A stretch of DNA of 64,000 nt from G963663735 sp963663735. Its GTDB lineage: Bacteria; Acidobacteriota; UBA6911; RPQK01; JAPXNP01. The position numbers and the translations under genes are program-made. The stretch spans positions 372,001 to 436,000 of the forward strand of contig CAXXHN010000002.1 in the NCBI GenBank assembly GCA_963663735.2. Reading direction: 5' to 3'. Position 1 is the first letter of the stretch. The number at the start of each line of letters is the position of its first letter. The notes beneath the pieces were generated by a model. The model saw nothing but the letters and a program-made list of their open reading frames with translations, had not been told where the DNA came from and searched no databases. Positions 35,698 through 44,556 of this stretch are shown here, one piece after another.

Positions 35698-37293
35698 ATG
35701 CTTGAACAGGTTTTACAGCACCCCGTAGGCGTATTTTTCCTGATCGTTGCTTTAGGCAGCGGCCTGGGAAAGATACGTTTTGCCAACATTTCACTGGGGG
35801 CATCCGGTGTTTTGTTTGTAGGGCTCCTCTTTGGACACTATGGTTATGAGCTGCCAGTGTCTTTCCAGAACCTGGGAATCATTCTTTTTGTATACGCGGT
35901 AGGCCTCCAGGCCGGCCCCAGATTCTTCAACCAGTTCAGGAGCAACGGACTGACTTTTGCCAAAATAGGCATTATTGTGGTTTTCTCTGGTGCAGCCGTC
36001 ACCTGGTTACTGACCAGAATTCTTGATCTTGATCCAGCTCTCGGGGTGGGAATGTTCGCCGGAGCCATGACCAGCACTCCCGGCCTGGCAGCAGCCATGG
36101 ATGCGGCAGGAAATCCTGCAGTTGGAGTGGGGTATGGACTGGCCTACCCCTTCGGCGTTATCGGAGTGGTTTTGTTTATCCAGCTTATTCCAAAGATTCT
36201 GAGGATAAACTTCAGTTCAGAAGAAGAGCGGGCCAACGAAGAAGAGACCAGGCTGACCCGAATCACCCGACGGCAGTTGAGAGTTACCAATCCCGCCTGT
36301 ATCGGAAAATCCCTGGCTGAACTGAAAATCAGGGGGATCTGTAAAGTCACCATCACCAGATTAAAAAAGAATAACCAGATCATTGCCGCAGCCCACGACT
36401 GCAAACTGCAATTGTCAGACGTAATAATGGCTGTAGGGACAACTTCAGAACTGGACAAATTACAGCTCCTCGTCGGAGAAGAGGCATCAGAGGAATCAAT
36501 GATGGACTCCGGGGGAGTGGTGGCCCGGGACGTCATGGTCTCAAACCGGGATATCACCGGAAGAACCTTGAGGGCGCTCCGTTTGAACAGTGCGCACAAG
36601 GTAGTGGTTAGCCGGGTTTTCAGGGAAAACCTGACCTTCACGCCTGACGCGGACTTCATAGTTGAAGTAGGGGACATGCTCAGGGTTATCGGAGACAAGG
36701 ATGACGTTGAAACATTTGTAACCCTGGCCGGCCAGCAGGAAAAACGGGTCCATGAAACAAACATTGCGGTACTGGCCCTGGGCATCAGCCTGGGCGTGCT
36801 GCTGGCATATTATGAGTTCACCCTGCCCGGAGGGATCCATTTCAGGTTGGGGCTGGCTGGAGGGCCTTTGTTTGTCAGCCTTATCCTGGCTCATTTCGGG
36901 CGGATCGGCAGGTTGAATGTCCGCACCCCGCGTGGAGCCAAACATTTCATGCAACAGCTTGGTCTGGTATTGTTCCTTGCCGGTGCCGGTATTTCAGCTG
37001 GAGGATCCCTGACCAGGGTCGTACAGGAATCAGGGCTGCAGATTCTTATCGCTGCTATGGCTATAACACTGATTTCCAGCCTCTCCGGCCTGCTCGCGGC
37101 CAGATTCATTTTCAAGCAGAATTTTCTGGCTGTCCTCGGCGCAATCACCGGGGCCATGACCAGTACTCCGGCCCTGGGAGTCATCAGTGATCTGACCGAC
37201 AGGAGTGAACCTTTCCTGGCATATTCCGCCGTGTATCCAGTTGCTTTGATCCTTATGACTATTTGCTGCCAGGTTTTAGTCTATCTGTTGTAA
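35698..37293 (+). CDS. AspT/YidE/YbjL-type transporter with two RCK_C (TrkA-C) domains
   Basis: About 531 residues. Two membrane halves of about five helices each flank two cytosolic TrkA-C domains (residues ~190-360; segments ending DVIMAVGTTSELDKL and GDMLRVIGDKDDVE). Each half carries the hallmark GAMTSTP motif (GAMTSTPGLAAA, GAMTSTPALGV). Relatives include the aspartate:alanine exchanger AspT and the uncharacterised YidE/YbjL; the substrate here is unknown but probably a small anion or amino acid. ATG at 35698 with AAGGA upstream is preferred over the ATG at 35647. Confidence 0.87.
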   Translation: MLEQVLQHPVGVFFLIVALGSGLGKIRFANISLGASGVLFVGLLFGHYGYELPVSFQNLGIILFVYAVGLQAGPRFFNQFRSNGLTFAKIGIIVVFSGAAVTWLLTRILDLDPALGVGMFAGAMTSTPGLAAAMDAAGNPAVGVGYGLAYPFGVIGVVLFIQLIPKILRINFSSEEERANEEETRLTRITRRQLRVTNPACIGKSLAELKIRGICKVTITRLKKNNQIIAAAHDCKLQLSDVIMAVGTTSELDKLQLLVGEEASEESMMDSGGVVARDVMVSNRDITGRTLRALRLNSAHKVVVSRVFRENLTFTPDADFIVEVGDMLRVIGDKDDVETFVTLAGQQEKRVHETNIAVLALGISLGVLLAYYEFTLPGGIHFRLGLAGGPLFVSLILAHFGRIGRLNVRTPRGAKHFMQQLGLVLFLAGAGISAGGSLTRVVQESGLQILIAAMAITLISSLSGLLAARFIFKQNFLAVLGAITGAMTSTPALGVISDLTDRSEPFLAYSAVYPVALILMTICCQVLVYLL

Positions 37294-37399
37294 ATAAAAA
37301 ACGGAGTAAAGATGACCCGGGTTATACTACTGAGGTATTCAGAAGAGGATTAAACGCAGACTGAAGGCGCGGTTTTCCTCCAGGGGGTAAAGATAGATA

Positions 37400-38854
37400 G
37401 TGAAATTTTCAAAAATATACGTCGACAATGTACTTGCCAGTAATTTCAATGACGCCCGGGATCTTTTTTTCCTTCCGCTCATGGATATCCATTTTGCCCA
37501 TTTGATAATGCTGGAGCGCACCGGAATCCTGGAAACCGGGGATGCACGGGAGATCGCTTCCGGTCTCCTGAAAATAAATGAGGATTCGGTGGCTTCGGTT
37601 GATTTTGACGGTTCCTGCGAAGACCTTTTCTTCTACGTGGAATACCTGCTTGAGAATAACTGTGATAAAAACACGGCAGGAAAACTTCATACTGCCCGGA
37701 GCAGGAATGATATTGATGTGACCATGTACCGCATCAAGTGGAGGGAAGAATTACTTGAAACCGTCGAGGCTCTTTTGTCTCTAAGGTCGGTCTTGACAGA
37801 AGTCAGTGACCGCGAAAAGGCAACGATCCTCCCCCTGCATACCCACACCCAGCCGGCCCAGCCGTCGACAGTAGCCCACTACCTGCTGGGAATTGTGGAA
37901 CATCTGGAAAGAGACCACAAACGGCTGGTTGGAGCCTGGGATACAATGAACCTGTGCCCCATGGGTGCCTGTGCCATCACCGGCACAGGATTCACGATTG
38001 ACAGGGAGTTAACCAGCGCCCTCCTGGGATTTGACCGGGCTACTGGAAATACCTACGCTTCAATCGGCAGCCAGGATTACCTGCTGGAAACCCTGGGGGC
38101 TTTGCTGGTCGCGCAGACCAACCTGAGCAAAGTCATACAGGACCTCCTGCTTTGGTCCATGAAGGAGTTTGACTATTTCCGGCTCCAGGATGGGTTTGTA
38201 CAGCCCAGCAGCATCATGCCGCAGAAACGCAATCCTGTCTCCCTGGAACATTCCCGGGCCATAAACAGCCGAGCGCTTGGCAATACCCTCGCTGTTTTCC
38301 AGATGCTTCACAATACCCCGTTCGGGGATATTGTTGACATGGAAGATGATATGCAGCCCGTTGTCGCCAGGGTTTTTGACGATACCAGGCGGCCGATCAG
38401 GATGCTGGCCGGAGCCATGGATTCTGCTGAATTCAACCGCGTCAGACTCATGGAAAAAGCATGTGAAAACTGGATTACTGTCACAGAGATGGCTGATACC
38501 CTGGTCAGGGATGAAGGGATTTCTTTCAGGCAGGCCCACACCATTGTCCGGGAGGTTATCCAGTCCCAGATACTCGGTATGGACCTTGACCTGCTTTCTT
38601 CACTGCAGACGGCCTCCCGGAAAACCCTGGGTAGAGCTGTGTCCTGGGACAAAAAATATCTCGACAAGGTGCTTTCCCCCCAGAATTTCGTTGACGTACG
38701 CCAGACACAGGGCGGGCCGGCGGAAAGAATTTCAGAAGCAACGGTAAAAGCTGCACGGAAGACCCTGTCCGCGGACCAGAGCTGGGCGGAAAAACGGAAA
38801 AAAGGCCTCAAAACCTACCGCCCCAGGCTCAGGGAACTGGCAAAGAAGTTATAG
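37400..38854 (+). CDS. argH: Argininosuccinate lyase (fumarase/aspartase superfamily)
   Basis: 484 residues. The superfamily signature QPSSIMPQKRNPVSLEH carries the catalytic Ser loop; THTQPAQPSTVAHYL and KLHTARSRNDIDV are the other two conserved regions. The reaction splits argininosuccinate into arginine and fumarate. The start is GTG with AGGGGG ~14 nt upstream. No other arginine genes are nearby. The protein is slightly longer than typical ArgH and has unusual residues in the first conserved block (KLHTARSRND rather than RVHTGRSRND), so a paralogous lyase activity cannot be excluded. Confidence 0.85.
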   Translation: MKFSKIYVDNVLASNFNDARDLFFLPLMDIHFAHLIMLERTGILETGDAREIASGLLKINEDSVASVDFDGSCEDLFFYVEYLLENNCDKNTAGKLHTARSRNDIDVTMYRIKWREELLETVEALLSLRSVLTEVSDREKATILPLHTHTQPAQPSTVAHYLLGIVEHLERDHKRLVGAWDTMNLCPMGACAITGTGFTIDRELTSALLGFDRATGNTYASIGSQDYLLETLGALLVAQTNLSKVIQDLLLWSMKEFDYFRLQDGFVQPSSIMPQKRNPVSLEHSRAINSRALGNTLAVFQMLHNTPFGDIVDMEDDMQPVVARVFDDTRRPIRMLAGAMDSAEFNRVRLMEKACENWITVTEMADTLVRDEGISFRQAHTIVREVIQSQILGMDLDLLSSLQTASRKTLGRAVSWDKKYLDKVLSPQNFVDVRQTQGGPAERISEATVKAARKTLSADQSWAEKRKKGLKTYRPRLRELAKKL

Positions 38855-38897
38855 ATTACGATCAGGTGAGAGAGATGACCCGTATTTGACGGTTGGC

Positions 38898-38925
38898 GTA
38901 GGGGCAGGGCGCGCCTTGCCCCTAC
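38898..38925. terminator. REP-like hairpin between convergent argH and btuC
   Basis: GTAGGGGCA (38898-38906) pairs perfectly with TGCCCCTAC (38917-38925) around a 10-nt loop. It spans the last codons of btuC and ends both convergent transcripts. No long T-run follows on either strand, so it may instead be a repetitive palindrome. Confidence 0.5.
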
Positions 38926-39929
38926 CGCATAAAACCCGTACCATTTTTCCGGAAGAGCAGCCACAGGAAAAAAGGACCTCCCAGCATGGCGGTGATGATA
39001 CCAACCGGAATCTCAGCTGGGGCGATCAGGGTCCGGGCCGCGGTATCGCAAAGGGTGAGGAAGCTTCCCCCCAGCAGCAGGCTGGCCGGGAAGAGAATCC
39101 TGTGGTTCCAGCCCACGATCAATCGACATATATGCGGTACCATCATTCCGACAAAACCGATAGGGCCGCATAAAGCCACAACCGCCCCTACCAGAATTGA
39201 TGTACAGATGTAAAGCATCGCCTTTGACCTAACAGCTTCCACGCCACGGCTTATCGCGGTATCTTCGTCGATTGTCAGCAGGTCGAGATCCCTGGAAAGC
39301 ATCCAGAAGAGCAACATGGCCGGAAAAAAGACGACCAGCAGCGGGATAACTGAAGAAAATCCGGAGACCTCCATTCCTCCCATCAGCCAGCGGATTATCT
39401 GGTAGGACTGGGTGAAATCACTCAGGTACTGGATAAAAAGGATCAAGCTGGAAAAGAAAAAGCTTATTGCCACTCCTGCCAGCAGCAGGGTATAGGTGTT
39501 GTTGAACTTCCGGTTCAGGCTGGCAGCAAACCAGACCAGCGTGACCACTGCCAGGGCTCCGGCGAATGAACAGACTGAAATCCCGCTAATCCCCAGTATG
39601 GAGAAGTGTAAACCGCTCCAGACTGCCAGGGAAGCCCCCAGGGATGCGCCGCTGGAGACACCGAGCGTGAAGGGAGTAGCCAGGGGGTTGCGAAAAAGTG
39701 CCTGGAAAGCCATGCCGCAGACAGCCAGGGATGCTCCGGCCAGGAATGATGCCAGGACTCTCGGCACCCTCAGGTCCCAGTATATCCTGGTCTCCACTCC
39801 ACCACTCCCCCTGAATACCTGGAGAGGGTTGATCCATTCAATTCCCACTGAAGGTGCGGCTGTCAGGATCACGACAGCCAGGGCCGCCAACAATAGAACC
39901 TGCTTGCTGAATCCCCTGCTTTTTCCCAT
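38922..39929 (-). CDS. btuC: Cobalamin ABC transporter permease (FecCD/BtuC family)
   Basis: 335 residues with about ten membrane helices. FecCD landmarks include YWDLRVPRVLASFLAGASLA, NPLATPFTLGVSSGASLGA, the ATPase-contact loop LLTIDEDTAISRGV and GPIGFVGMMVPHICR. It forms the inner-membrane channel with the ATPase encoded just upstream; its ATG shares a base with that gene's stop (TAATG). The family also carries siderophores and haem, but the cobalamin riboswitch at the head of this operon points to vitamin B12 or a corrinoid. Confidence 0.9.
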   Translation of the reverse strand: MGKSRGFSKQVLLLAALAVVILTAAPSVGIEWINPLQVFRGSGGVETRIYWDLRVPRVLASFLAGASLAVCGMAFQALFRNPLATPFTLGVSSGASLGASLAVWSGLHFSILGISGISVCSFAGALAVVTLVWFAASLNRKFNNTYTLLLAGVAISFFFSSLILFIQYLSDFTQSYQIIRWLMGGMEVSGFSSVIPLLVVFFPAMLLFWMLSRDLDLLTIDEDTAISRGVEAVRSKAMLYICTSILVGAVVALCGPIGFVGMMVPHICRLIVGWNHRILFPASLLLGGSFLTLCDTAARTLIAPAEIPVGIITAMLGGPFFLWLLFRKNGTGFMR

Positions 39930-40705
39930 TATTCCAGTACCTCTGGCAATATTCTTTTGCCCATTGTCGGGTGATCCAGGACGGTAAAGGGATGGTTAAA
40001 CAGTTCCTTCAGTATCCGGGCATCGGCGAATCCGGAACTCTCCCCGAAAAAGTTAATCAGGCCTTCCTTCAGGGCAAGGACACGGTTTGATCCAGAAATG
40101 GCGCTGTTAAGATCGTGAGTGACAGAAACCAGGGTAACACCATATTCCTGGTTGATACGTCGCAGCACCCTGTGGATTTCGGCGTTCCATCCGGGGTCCA
40201 GGTAAGCTCCCGGCTCATCAAGCAGCAGAATTTCCGGAGACTGGGCCAGGGCCGCGGCCAGCTGGACTTTCTGCTGTTCCCCTCCGCTTAATTCAAAAAG
40301 GTACCGCTCTTTCAGGTGGGAGGTGCTGGTCTGCCGCAGGGCTTCTTCCACAGCGGTCCGGTCCGCGGGGGAAGGGGAGGAAAAGGTTTTAAGATAGGGG
40401 TACCTCCCCATGGAAACGAAATCCCTGACAGTGTAGGGAAGGTTTTGTCCCCCTCCCCCCTGCGGGACATATCCAACTATCCTGGAAAGAGCAGCCTGCC
40501 GGTATTCATTGATGTTAATTCCCTGTATGTGGATTTTTTTATCCGGGACCCGGAGCAGCCGGCAGAGGCATTTCAGGAGGGTGGTTTTACCCGCTCCGTT
40601 CGGGCCGACAACCGCTATGGACTCACCCTTGCCGACCTCAAATGAGAGGTCTCGCAGGACCGGGTCCTCCTCCCGGGTGAAATTCAGGTTATCCACTTTA
40701 ATCAT
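39929..40705 (-). CDS. btuD: Cobalamin ABC transporter ATPase
   Basis: 258 residues. Walker A is GPNGAGKTTLL, the ABC signature is LSGGEQQKVQLA, Walker B is ILLLDEPGAYLD, and a switch His follows in VSVTHDL. This is the FepC/BtuD type that drives FecCD permeases. It lies 54 nt downstream of the binding-protein gene and overlaps btuC by one base, so the operon order is receptor, binding protein, ATPase, permease. Confidence 0.92.
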   Translation of the reverse strand: MIKVDNLNFTREEDPVLRDLSFEVGKGESIAVVGPNGAGKTTLLKCLCRLLRVPDKKIHIQGININEYRQAALSRIVGYVPQGGGGQNLPYTVRDFVSMGRYPYLKTFSSPSPADRTAVEEALRQTSTSHLKERYLFELSGGEQQKVQLAAALAQSPEILLLDEPGAYLDPGWNAEIHRVLRRINQEYGVTLVSVTHDLNSAISGSNRVLALKEGLINFFGESSGFADARILKELFNHPFTVLDHPTMGKRILPEVLE

Positions 40706-40759
40706 GAGCCTGCCGCCGTTTTATTCCGGAATCCAAAATTTCAAAATTCCAATCAATCG

Positions 40760-41704
40760 TTAATCGTCAATTTGTTCGTTCAGGATAAGGGACATATCCT
40801 CGATAATTTTGATGAACCTGGGGCCGGGCAGTGTCCAGTAGTCCTGACCCATAATATAAATATTTCCGGTTTCAAATGCCCTGGTAGCCCTTACTACATC
40901 CCACTCCTCAAGGAGGGATTTTTCTTCGAGCCCCTGGCTCCCGTATCCCGGGACCAGGTCAATTATCACCTCGGGATTCATGCGAAGCAGGCCCTCAATG
41001 GAAACAGCCGGGTAGCGTATGCTGCCGCTGTAGGCATTCACCCCTCCTGCCAGGTCAATCATTTTTTCATAATAATTGTCTTTTCCCGCGATGTATACCT
41101 TTCCCAGGCTGCCGCTCCCGGCATTCCTTCCCACGGAGATGATTACCTTCGGGGGTGTTTTTGTTAAAGACTTTTTTTTCTCCAGCTCTTCGATACGATG
41201 GCGGAGACCGGAAGCCAGGCGGACACCTTGCTCTTCGCGCCCGCAGGCTTTGCCGATGGCTGCTATTGAATCAATGATTCCCGGGATACTTTTATGGTTC
41301 ACAGTCATAATCCGGTAATCCCTTGATGATAGCTCCTGCCTGAACTTCAGGCTTTCCTCCAGGACTATTACCAGGTCAGGCTCCAGGCGGATTACGGTCT
41401 CTCCCGAAGGGTCGAGGAGGCCTCCGACCTTGGGGAGCAGCCGGGCTTGCGGGGGAAATTCGCAAAATTTACTGACCCCTACCAGTTTATCTCCGGCACC
41501 CACAGCAAACACGGTTTCAGTGATGCTGGGTGCCGTGGAGATTATTCTTAAAGGTACCGTCTGAGCTGTAAGCGTTGATGAATCGACACTGGTTGAAACG
41601 GGAGCGCATCCGCTCCCCAGGAACAGGAGCAACTGGGCCGATATTATCACGGCAGTTCCGGCAGACACAGCAACCCGGCAAGGCAGGCTGCGCCCTCGCG
41701 GCAT
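40760..41704 (-). CDS. btuF: Corrinoid-binding lipoprotein of the ABC importer (BtuF-like)
   Basis: About 314 residues. ATG at 41704 has AGGA 8 nt upstream and gives a lipoprotein signal ending LFLGSGC; a TTG at 41755 is less likely. The class III (helical-backbone) binding-protein fold shows in RIISTAPSITETVFAVGAGDKLVGVSKF, GGLLDPSGETVIRLEPDLVI and VYIAGKDNYYEKMIDLAGGVNAY. It would sit in the periplasm tethered to a membrane and deliver corrinoid to BtuCD. The last codons overlap a degenerate ATTGACG heptamer repeat like that at 454-480. Confidence 0.87.
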   Translation of the reverse strand: MPRGRSLPCRVAVSAGTAVIISAQLLLFLGSGCAPVSTSVDSSTLTAQTVPLRIISTAPSITETVFAVGAGDKLVGVSKFCEFPPQARLLPKVGGLLDPSGETVIRLEPDLVIVLEESLKFRQELSSRDYRIMTVNHKSIPGIIDSIAAIGKACGREEQGVRLASGLRHRIEELEKKKSLTKTPPKVIISVGRNAGSGSLGKVYIAGKDNYYEKMIDLAGGVNAYSGSIRYPAVSIEGLLRMNPEVIIDLVPGYGSQGLEEKSLLEEWDVVRATRAFETGNIYIMGQDYWTLPGPRFIKIIEDMSLILNEQIDD

Positions 41705-41778
41705 TCCCGTTTTTCCTGAAACCAGTTTTTTAATTAGATTTAACAAAAGCTTCAACTCAACTTCCTGATATAGCGGCT

Positions 41779-43863
41779 TTAGAACTCGAAAGTGATCCCT
41801 GCTGACATATTAAACTTCGGGGAAGGGTAATAGGCCCGCTGGGTAGGAGTCCCTCCCAGGACCCCGTACTGGGAATACTCCTGGTTGAGGATATTCTTCA
41901 GGTCCAGGTGCAGCAAGACCCTGTTTTTTCGGTACTGAATTCTGGAGTTGAGCAGGAAGTAATCCTCCTGCTTAGGGAAAGCGTTGGCCCAGTCACTTTC
42001 AAAGTACCGCTCCCCGGTATAAATCCCTTCCAGAGTGACGTCAACATTGTCATTGATGAAATAAATACCTTTCAGAGAAAAATTATGGGTTGGCACCCCG
42101 GGGACAGCTGAACCGGCATACGAACCGTCCTCAACTTCGGAATCGGTCAATGTGTATGATCCGGTAAGCGTCAGCTGCCGCAGCTGCAGGCCGCTTCCAA
42201 TCTCCACTCCTTTTCTGCTATTGGTCCCAGCGAAGTTCTCATTGGCTCCAAATCCATATGGCCCTCCCTGGGGATTGAAGAATATCTCATCTTCGGTCCT
42301 GAGGTTATAAACTGCAGAATCAACATAAAAGGTGTTGGAAAGATAGATTTTCAAACCAGCCTGGAAGCTGTCGGATGACTGGGGACGCAGGCTGGCATTG
42401 ACACTGTTACTGAAGAAATCAAACATCTCGTCCAGGAGAGGGTACCTGAAACCGGACCCGTATTCGAAGTAAAGATTGCTGTTGTCCCTGAACTGCCAGC
42501 TGATCCCGGCTGTTGCCAGCCCTTCCGAGAAATCCGGTTTATCGCCGGGTGCCTGGCCGAAATTGAATTCAACCTGGTCATACCTGTATCCTCCGGAAAC
42601 GGCCAGGGTGTCGGTCAAAAACAGCTCGTCGTGGATGTAAGCTCCCAGGTTATTTTTTTCGAGCGAAAAGTTCTCCTGGGGGGAATAGGATGTCGAATTC
42701 AGAATCTCTTCATCACTTGATGTCAGGTCAAGGCCTACACTTAAGCGGTTTTGCATTTTTCCCAGCTGTTCTCCCAGTACCAGTTTGGGAGAGAAAGCCA
42801 GGGTTTCCAGCTCGGTATTGCCCTGGTAATAACCCCAGTAGGAGGAACTGAGAAACGAATTGTCACGTTTTCTGAAAGAGATTTCCGTTTCAAACCGGCT
42901 GTTTTTCAGGAAAAGAAAACCGGGTCTGGCCTGAAAGTAATAATCGGATACCCTGAACCGGTCGTCCGGATAGACTGTCCCTGACCTGGGAGTGCCTGAT
43001 TCAAGATCTGTTTCAGTAAGGGCTCCCGGCATTCCGGTTTCGTCATGATGGTAGCCCGTACTCAGGCTCAGCCTGAACCAGTTATTTGGACTGTAGTCCA
43101 GGCTCCCCCCGGCATTCTGGCCGCGGGTGTGGCTGTTTTCCCGATAGCCGTCTGAATCGTAGAGGTCTCCTGACAGTGAATAGCTGAAACGGTCGGATTT
43201 GCCGCTGTACCCGGCTTCCAGGCCCAGGGAATCGTAGGAACCGCCCAGCAGGCTGATCCTGCCATGGTTTGATTCGGAAATGTCAGTTATTATGTTGATC
43301 ACCCCGGATGTGGCATTATCACCGAAGAGGACTCCGCCCCGCCCCCCCCGGACGATTTCAATCCGTTTCACCTGGGAGAGGGAAAGCTGGGTCCAGTCAA
43401 CTCCGCTCAGATCGGGCTGGTTAACCCTCCGGCCGTTTACCATGACCAGGGTGTTGGCGCCGGCGGTTTCCCCGAAACCACGGATATCAACCCGGTAGTT
43501 TCTTTTTCCACCTGTCAGGTCGGTTACGGTTAGACCGGGCGTCGAGCTGAGCAGTTCCGGGATATTGCGGGCCGTGGAGTTCTGGATATCCTGTTCAGTC
43601 AGGACTGTTACGCTGGAGGGCACAAAGGCCACTTCCTCCCTGGTACGGCTGGCCGTGACCGTGACCTCTTCAGAACCGGGAAGGTGAATCAGGGATTCTC
43701 CTGGTTCCGCGGGTGATTCGGAAGTTCCTGCCTGAAGCGGCAGCAGGAGCAGGCCGGAAAAGAGCAGGGCAGTCATTACCCTAAAGGATGTAAAGGATTT
43801 GGGGGGCAGATATCCCCTGGTATAAACGCGGTAAAAACGAAAAGTGGTTGGCTGGTCTTTCAA
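41779..43863 (-). CDS. btuB: TonB-dependent outer-membrane corrinoid receptor (BtuB-like)
   Basis: About 694 residues. After a signal sequence (MTALLFSGLLLLPLQA) come a TonB box-like EEVTVTAS, the plug domain (VLTEQDIQNSTARNIPELLSS; VDIRGFG; IEIVRGGRGGVLFGDNATSG), and a beta-barrel ending in a C-terminal Phe (AGITFEF). I choose the TTG at 43863, four bases after AAGGAGG; this gives a long n-region before the signal core. The gene directly follows a cobalamin riboswitch and heads the btuFDC genes, so the ligand is most likely vitamin B12 or a precursor. Size is somewhat larger than E. coli BtuB. Confidence 0.9.
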   Translation of the reverse strand: MKDQPTTFRFYRVYTRGYLPPKSFTSFRVMTALLFSGLLLLPLQAGTSESPAEPGESLIHLPGSEEVTVTASRTREEVAFVPSSVTVLTEQDIQNSTARNIPELLSSTPGLTVTDLTGGKRNYRVDIRGFGETAGANTLVMVNGRRVNQPDLSGVDWTQLSLSQVKRIEIVRGGRGGVLFGDNATSGVINIITDISESNHGRISLLGGSYDSLGLEAGYSGKSDRFSYSLSGDLYDSDGYRENSHTRGQNAGGSLDYSPNNWFRLSLSTGYHHDETGMPGALTETDLESGTPRSGTVYPDDRFRVSDYYFQARPGFLFLKNSRFETEISFRKRDNSFLSSSYWGYYQGNTELETLAFSPKLVLGEQLGKMQNRLSVGLDLTSSDEEILNSTSYSPQENFSLEKNNLGAYIHDELFLTDTLAVSGGYRYDQVEFNFGQAPGDKPDFSEGLATAGISWQFRDNSNLYFEYGSGFRYPLLDEMFDFFSNSVNASLRPQSSDSFQAGLKIYLSNTFYVDSAVYNLRTEDEIFFNPQGGPYGFGANENFAGTNSRKGVEIGSGLQLRQLTLTGSYTLTDSEVEDGSYAGSAVPGVPTHNFSLKGIYFINDNVDVTLEGIYTGERYFESDWANAFPKQEDYFLLNSRIQYRKNRVLLHLDLKNILNQEYSQYGVLGGTPTQRAYYPSPKFNMSAGITFEF

Positions 43864-43868
43864 TGGTC

Positions 43869-43892
43869 CTCCTTGCTTTCCCTTCGAAAGCA
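43869..43892 (-). promoter_or_regulatory. Hairpin at the ribosome-binding site of the btuB-like gene
   Basis: On the minus strand GCTTTC-gaagg-GAAAGC forms a small hairpin immediately upstream of AAGGAGG. It is the likely expression platform or part of it, coupling the cobalamin riboswitch to translation start. Confidence 0.5.
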
Positions 43893-43901
43893 TGAGAGGT
43901 A

Positions 43902-44080
43902 CGTCAGGCACGGTTTCCTGGCTTGCGGGTTTCTTTCAGTTGAAAGGATCTGCTTTGTGCGCCTTCCCATCCCGTTAATAAAAATGCCGGAACAGTGGCA
44001 TCATGCACATTTTGTACCCGCTTACAGTAGCGAGGGCTGCGCCGGTTTTGCACCGGACTTCCCGTTGTCCAAACGTAACT
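43902..44080 (-). ncRNA. Cobalamin riboswitch
   Basis: The minus strand contains the conserved elements in the right order: GGGAAGTCCGGTGCAAAACC then GGCGCAGCCC (44034-44063), CGCTACTGTAAGCGGG, the core GCCACTG (43993-43999), GGGAAGGCGCAC (43957-43968), and the terminal region AAGCCAGGAAACCGTGCC. It precedes the TonB-dependent receptor gene by ~40 nt and the B12-import genes follow. Binding of cobalamin should reduce expression of the importer, probably by masking the ribosome-binding site. Confidence 0.95.
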
Positions 44081-44556
44081 CGTTGTGTAAAAAATTGTGT
44101 TTGAAACTCAGGCTCCATCATAGTAGATATGGGCTTAGTGTGCAATACCGCAGCTGACATGAGGCAAGGCAAATTCCCAGCGATCCGGCACCCGTTCAAG
44201 GTCCATGGTTTAAGGCGGCGGGAGGGACTTTTAACCCGGCTTGTGGCGTTGACACCTGTCGGCGTCGTTGATTTTGCAAATGGACGCAGTGGCCCAGGTG
44301 GACATAGTGGACTGAGCCTTCGAACCTCTCAACTCACACTTCTCAGTTCCTTGTGTCGCCCTTCCAGGGCTCCCTTTTTTCCCTTCCTTTTTTACCCGGG
44401 GTTCCCCTCCTTCGCTCTTCGAGCTGCGGAGAGTCACCCCGGGCTAAATCATGGCGTCCCTCCGGGACTATCTTATTCCTGCAGGCAGCCTGCGCCTACA
44501 GATATTCCTCATCCTCCAAAATGTATTGACCCTTCGAACTTCACAAATTTCACTTC
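44081..44556. other. Intergenic region between the riboswitch and the giant regulator gene
   Basis: No convincing gene. The promoter for the riboswitch transcript must lie near 44100-44150 on the minus strand, but I see no clear hexamers. The REP-like element at 44394-44453 occupies the part near the regulator's stop. A plus-strand ORF running 44129-44686 crosses both and is spurious. Confidence 0.5.
44394..44453. repeat. REP-like palindromic element, copy 2
   Basis: It begins ACCCGGGGTTCC and ends TCACCCCGGGCTAAATCATG. The ends pair as CCCGGGGT/ACCCCGGG. The last 20 bases are the exact reverse complement of 13846-13865, and the first 12 equal the right end of the transposase unit (14507-14518). 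Confidence 0.75.

Noticed and set aside
38922..43863. Siderophore or haem uptake operon
   Set aside because: FecCD-type transporters often carry iron complexes, but a clear cobalamin riboswitch leads the operon.
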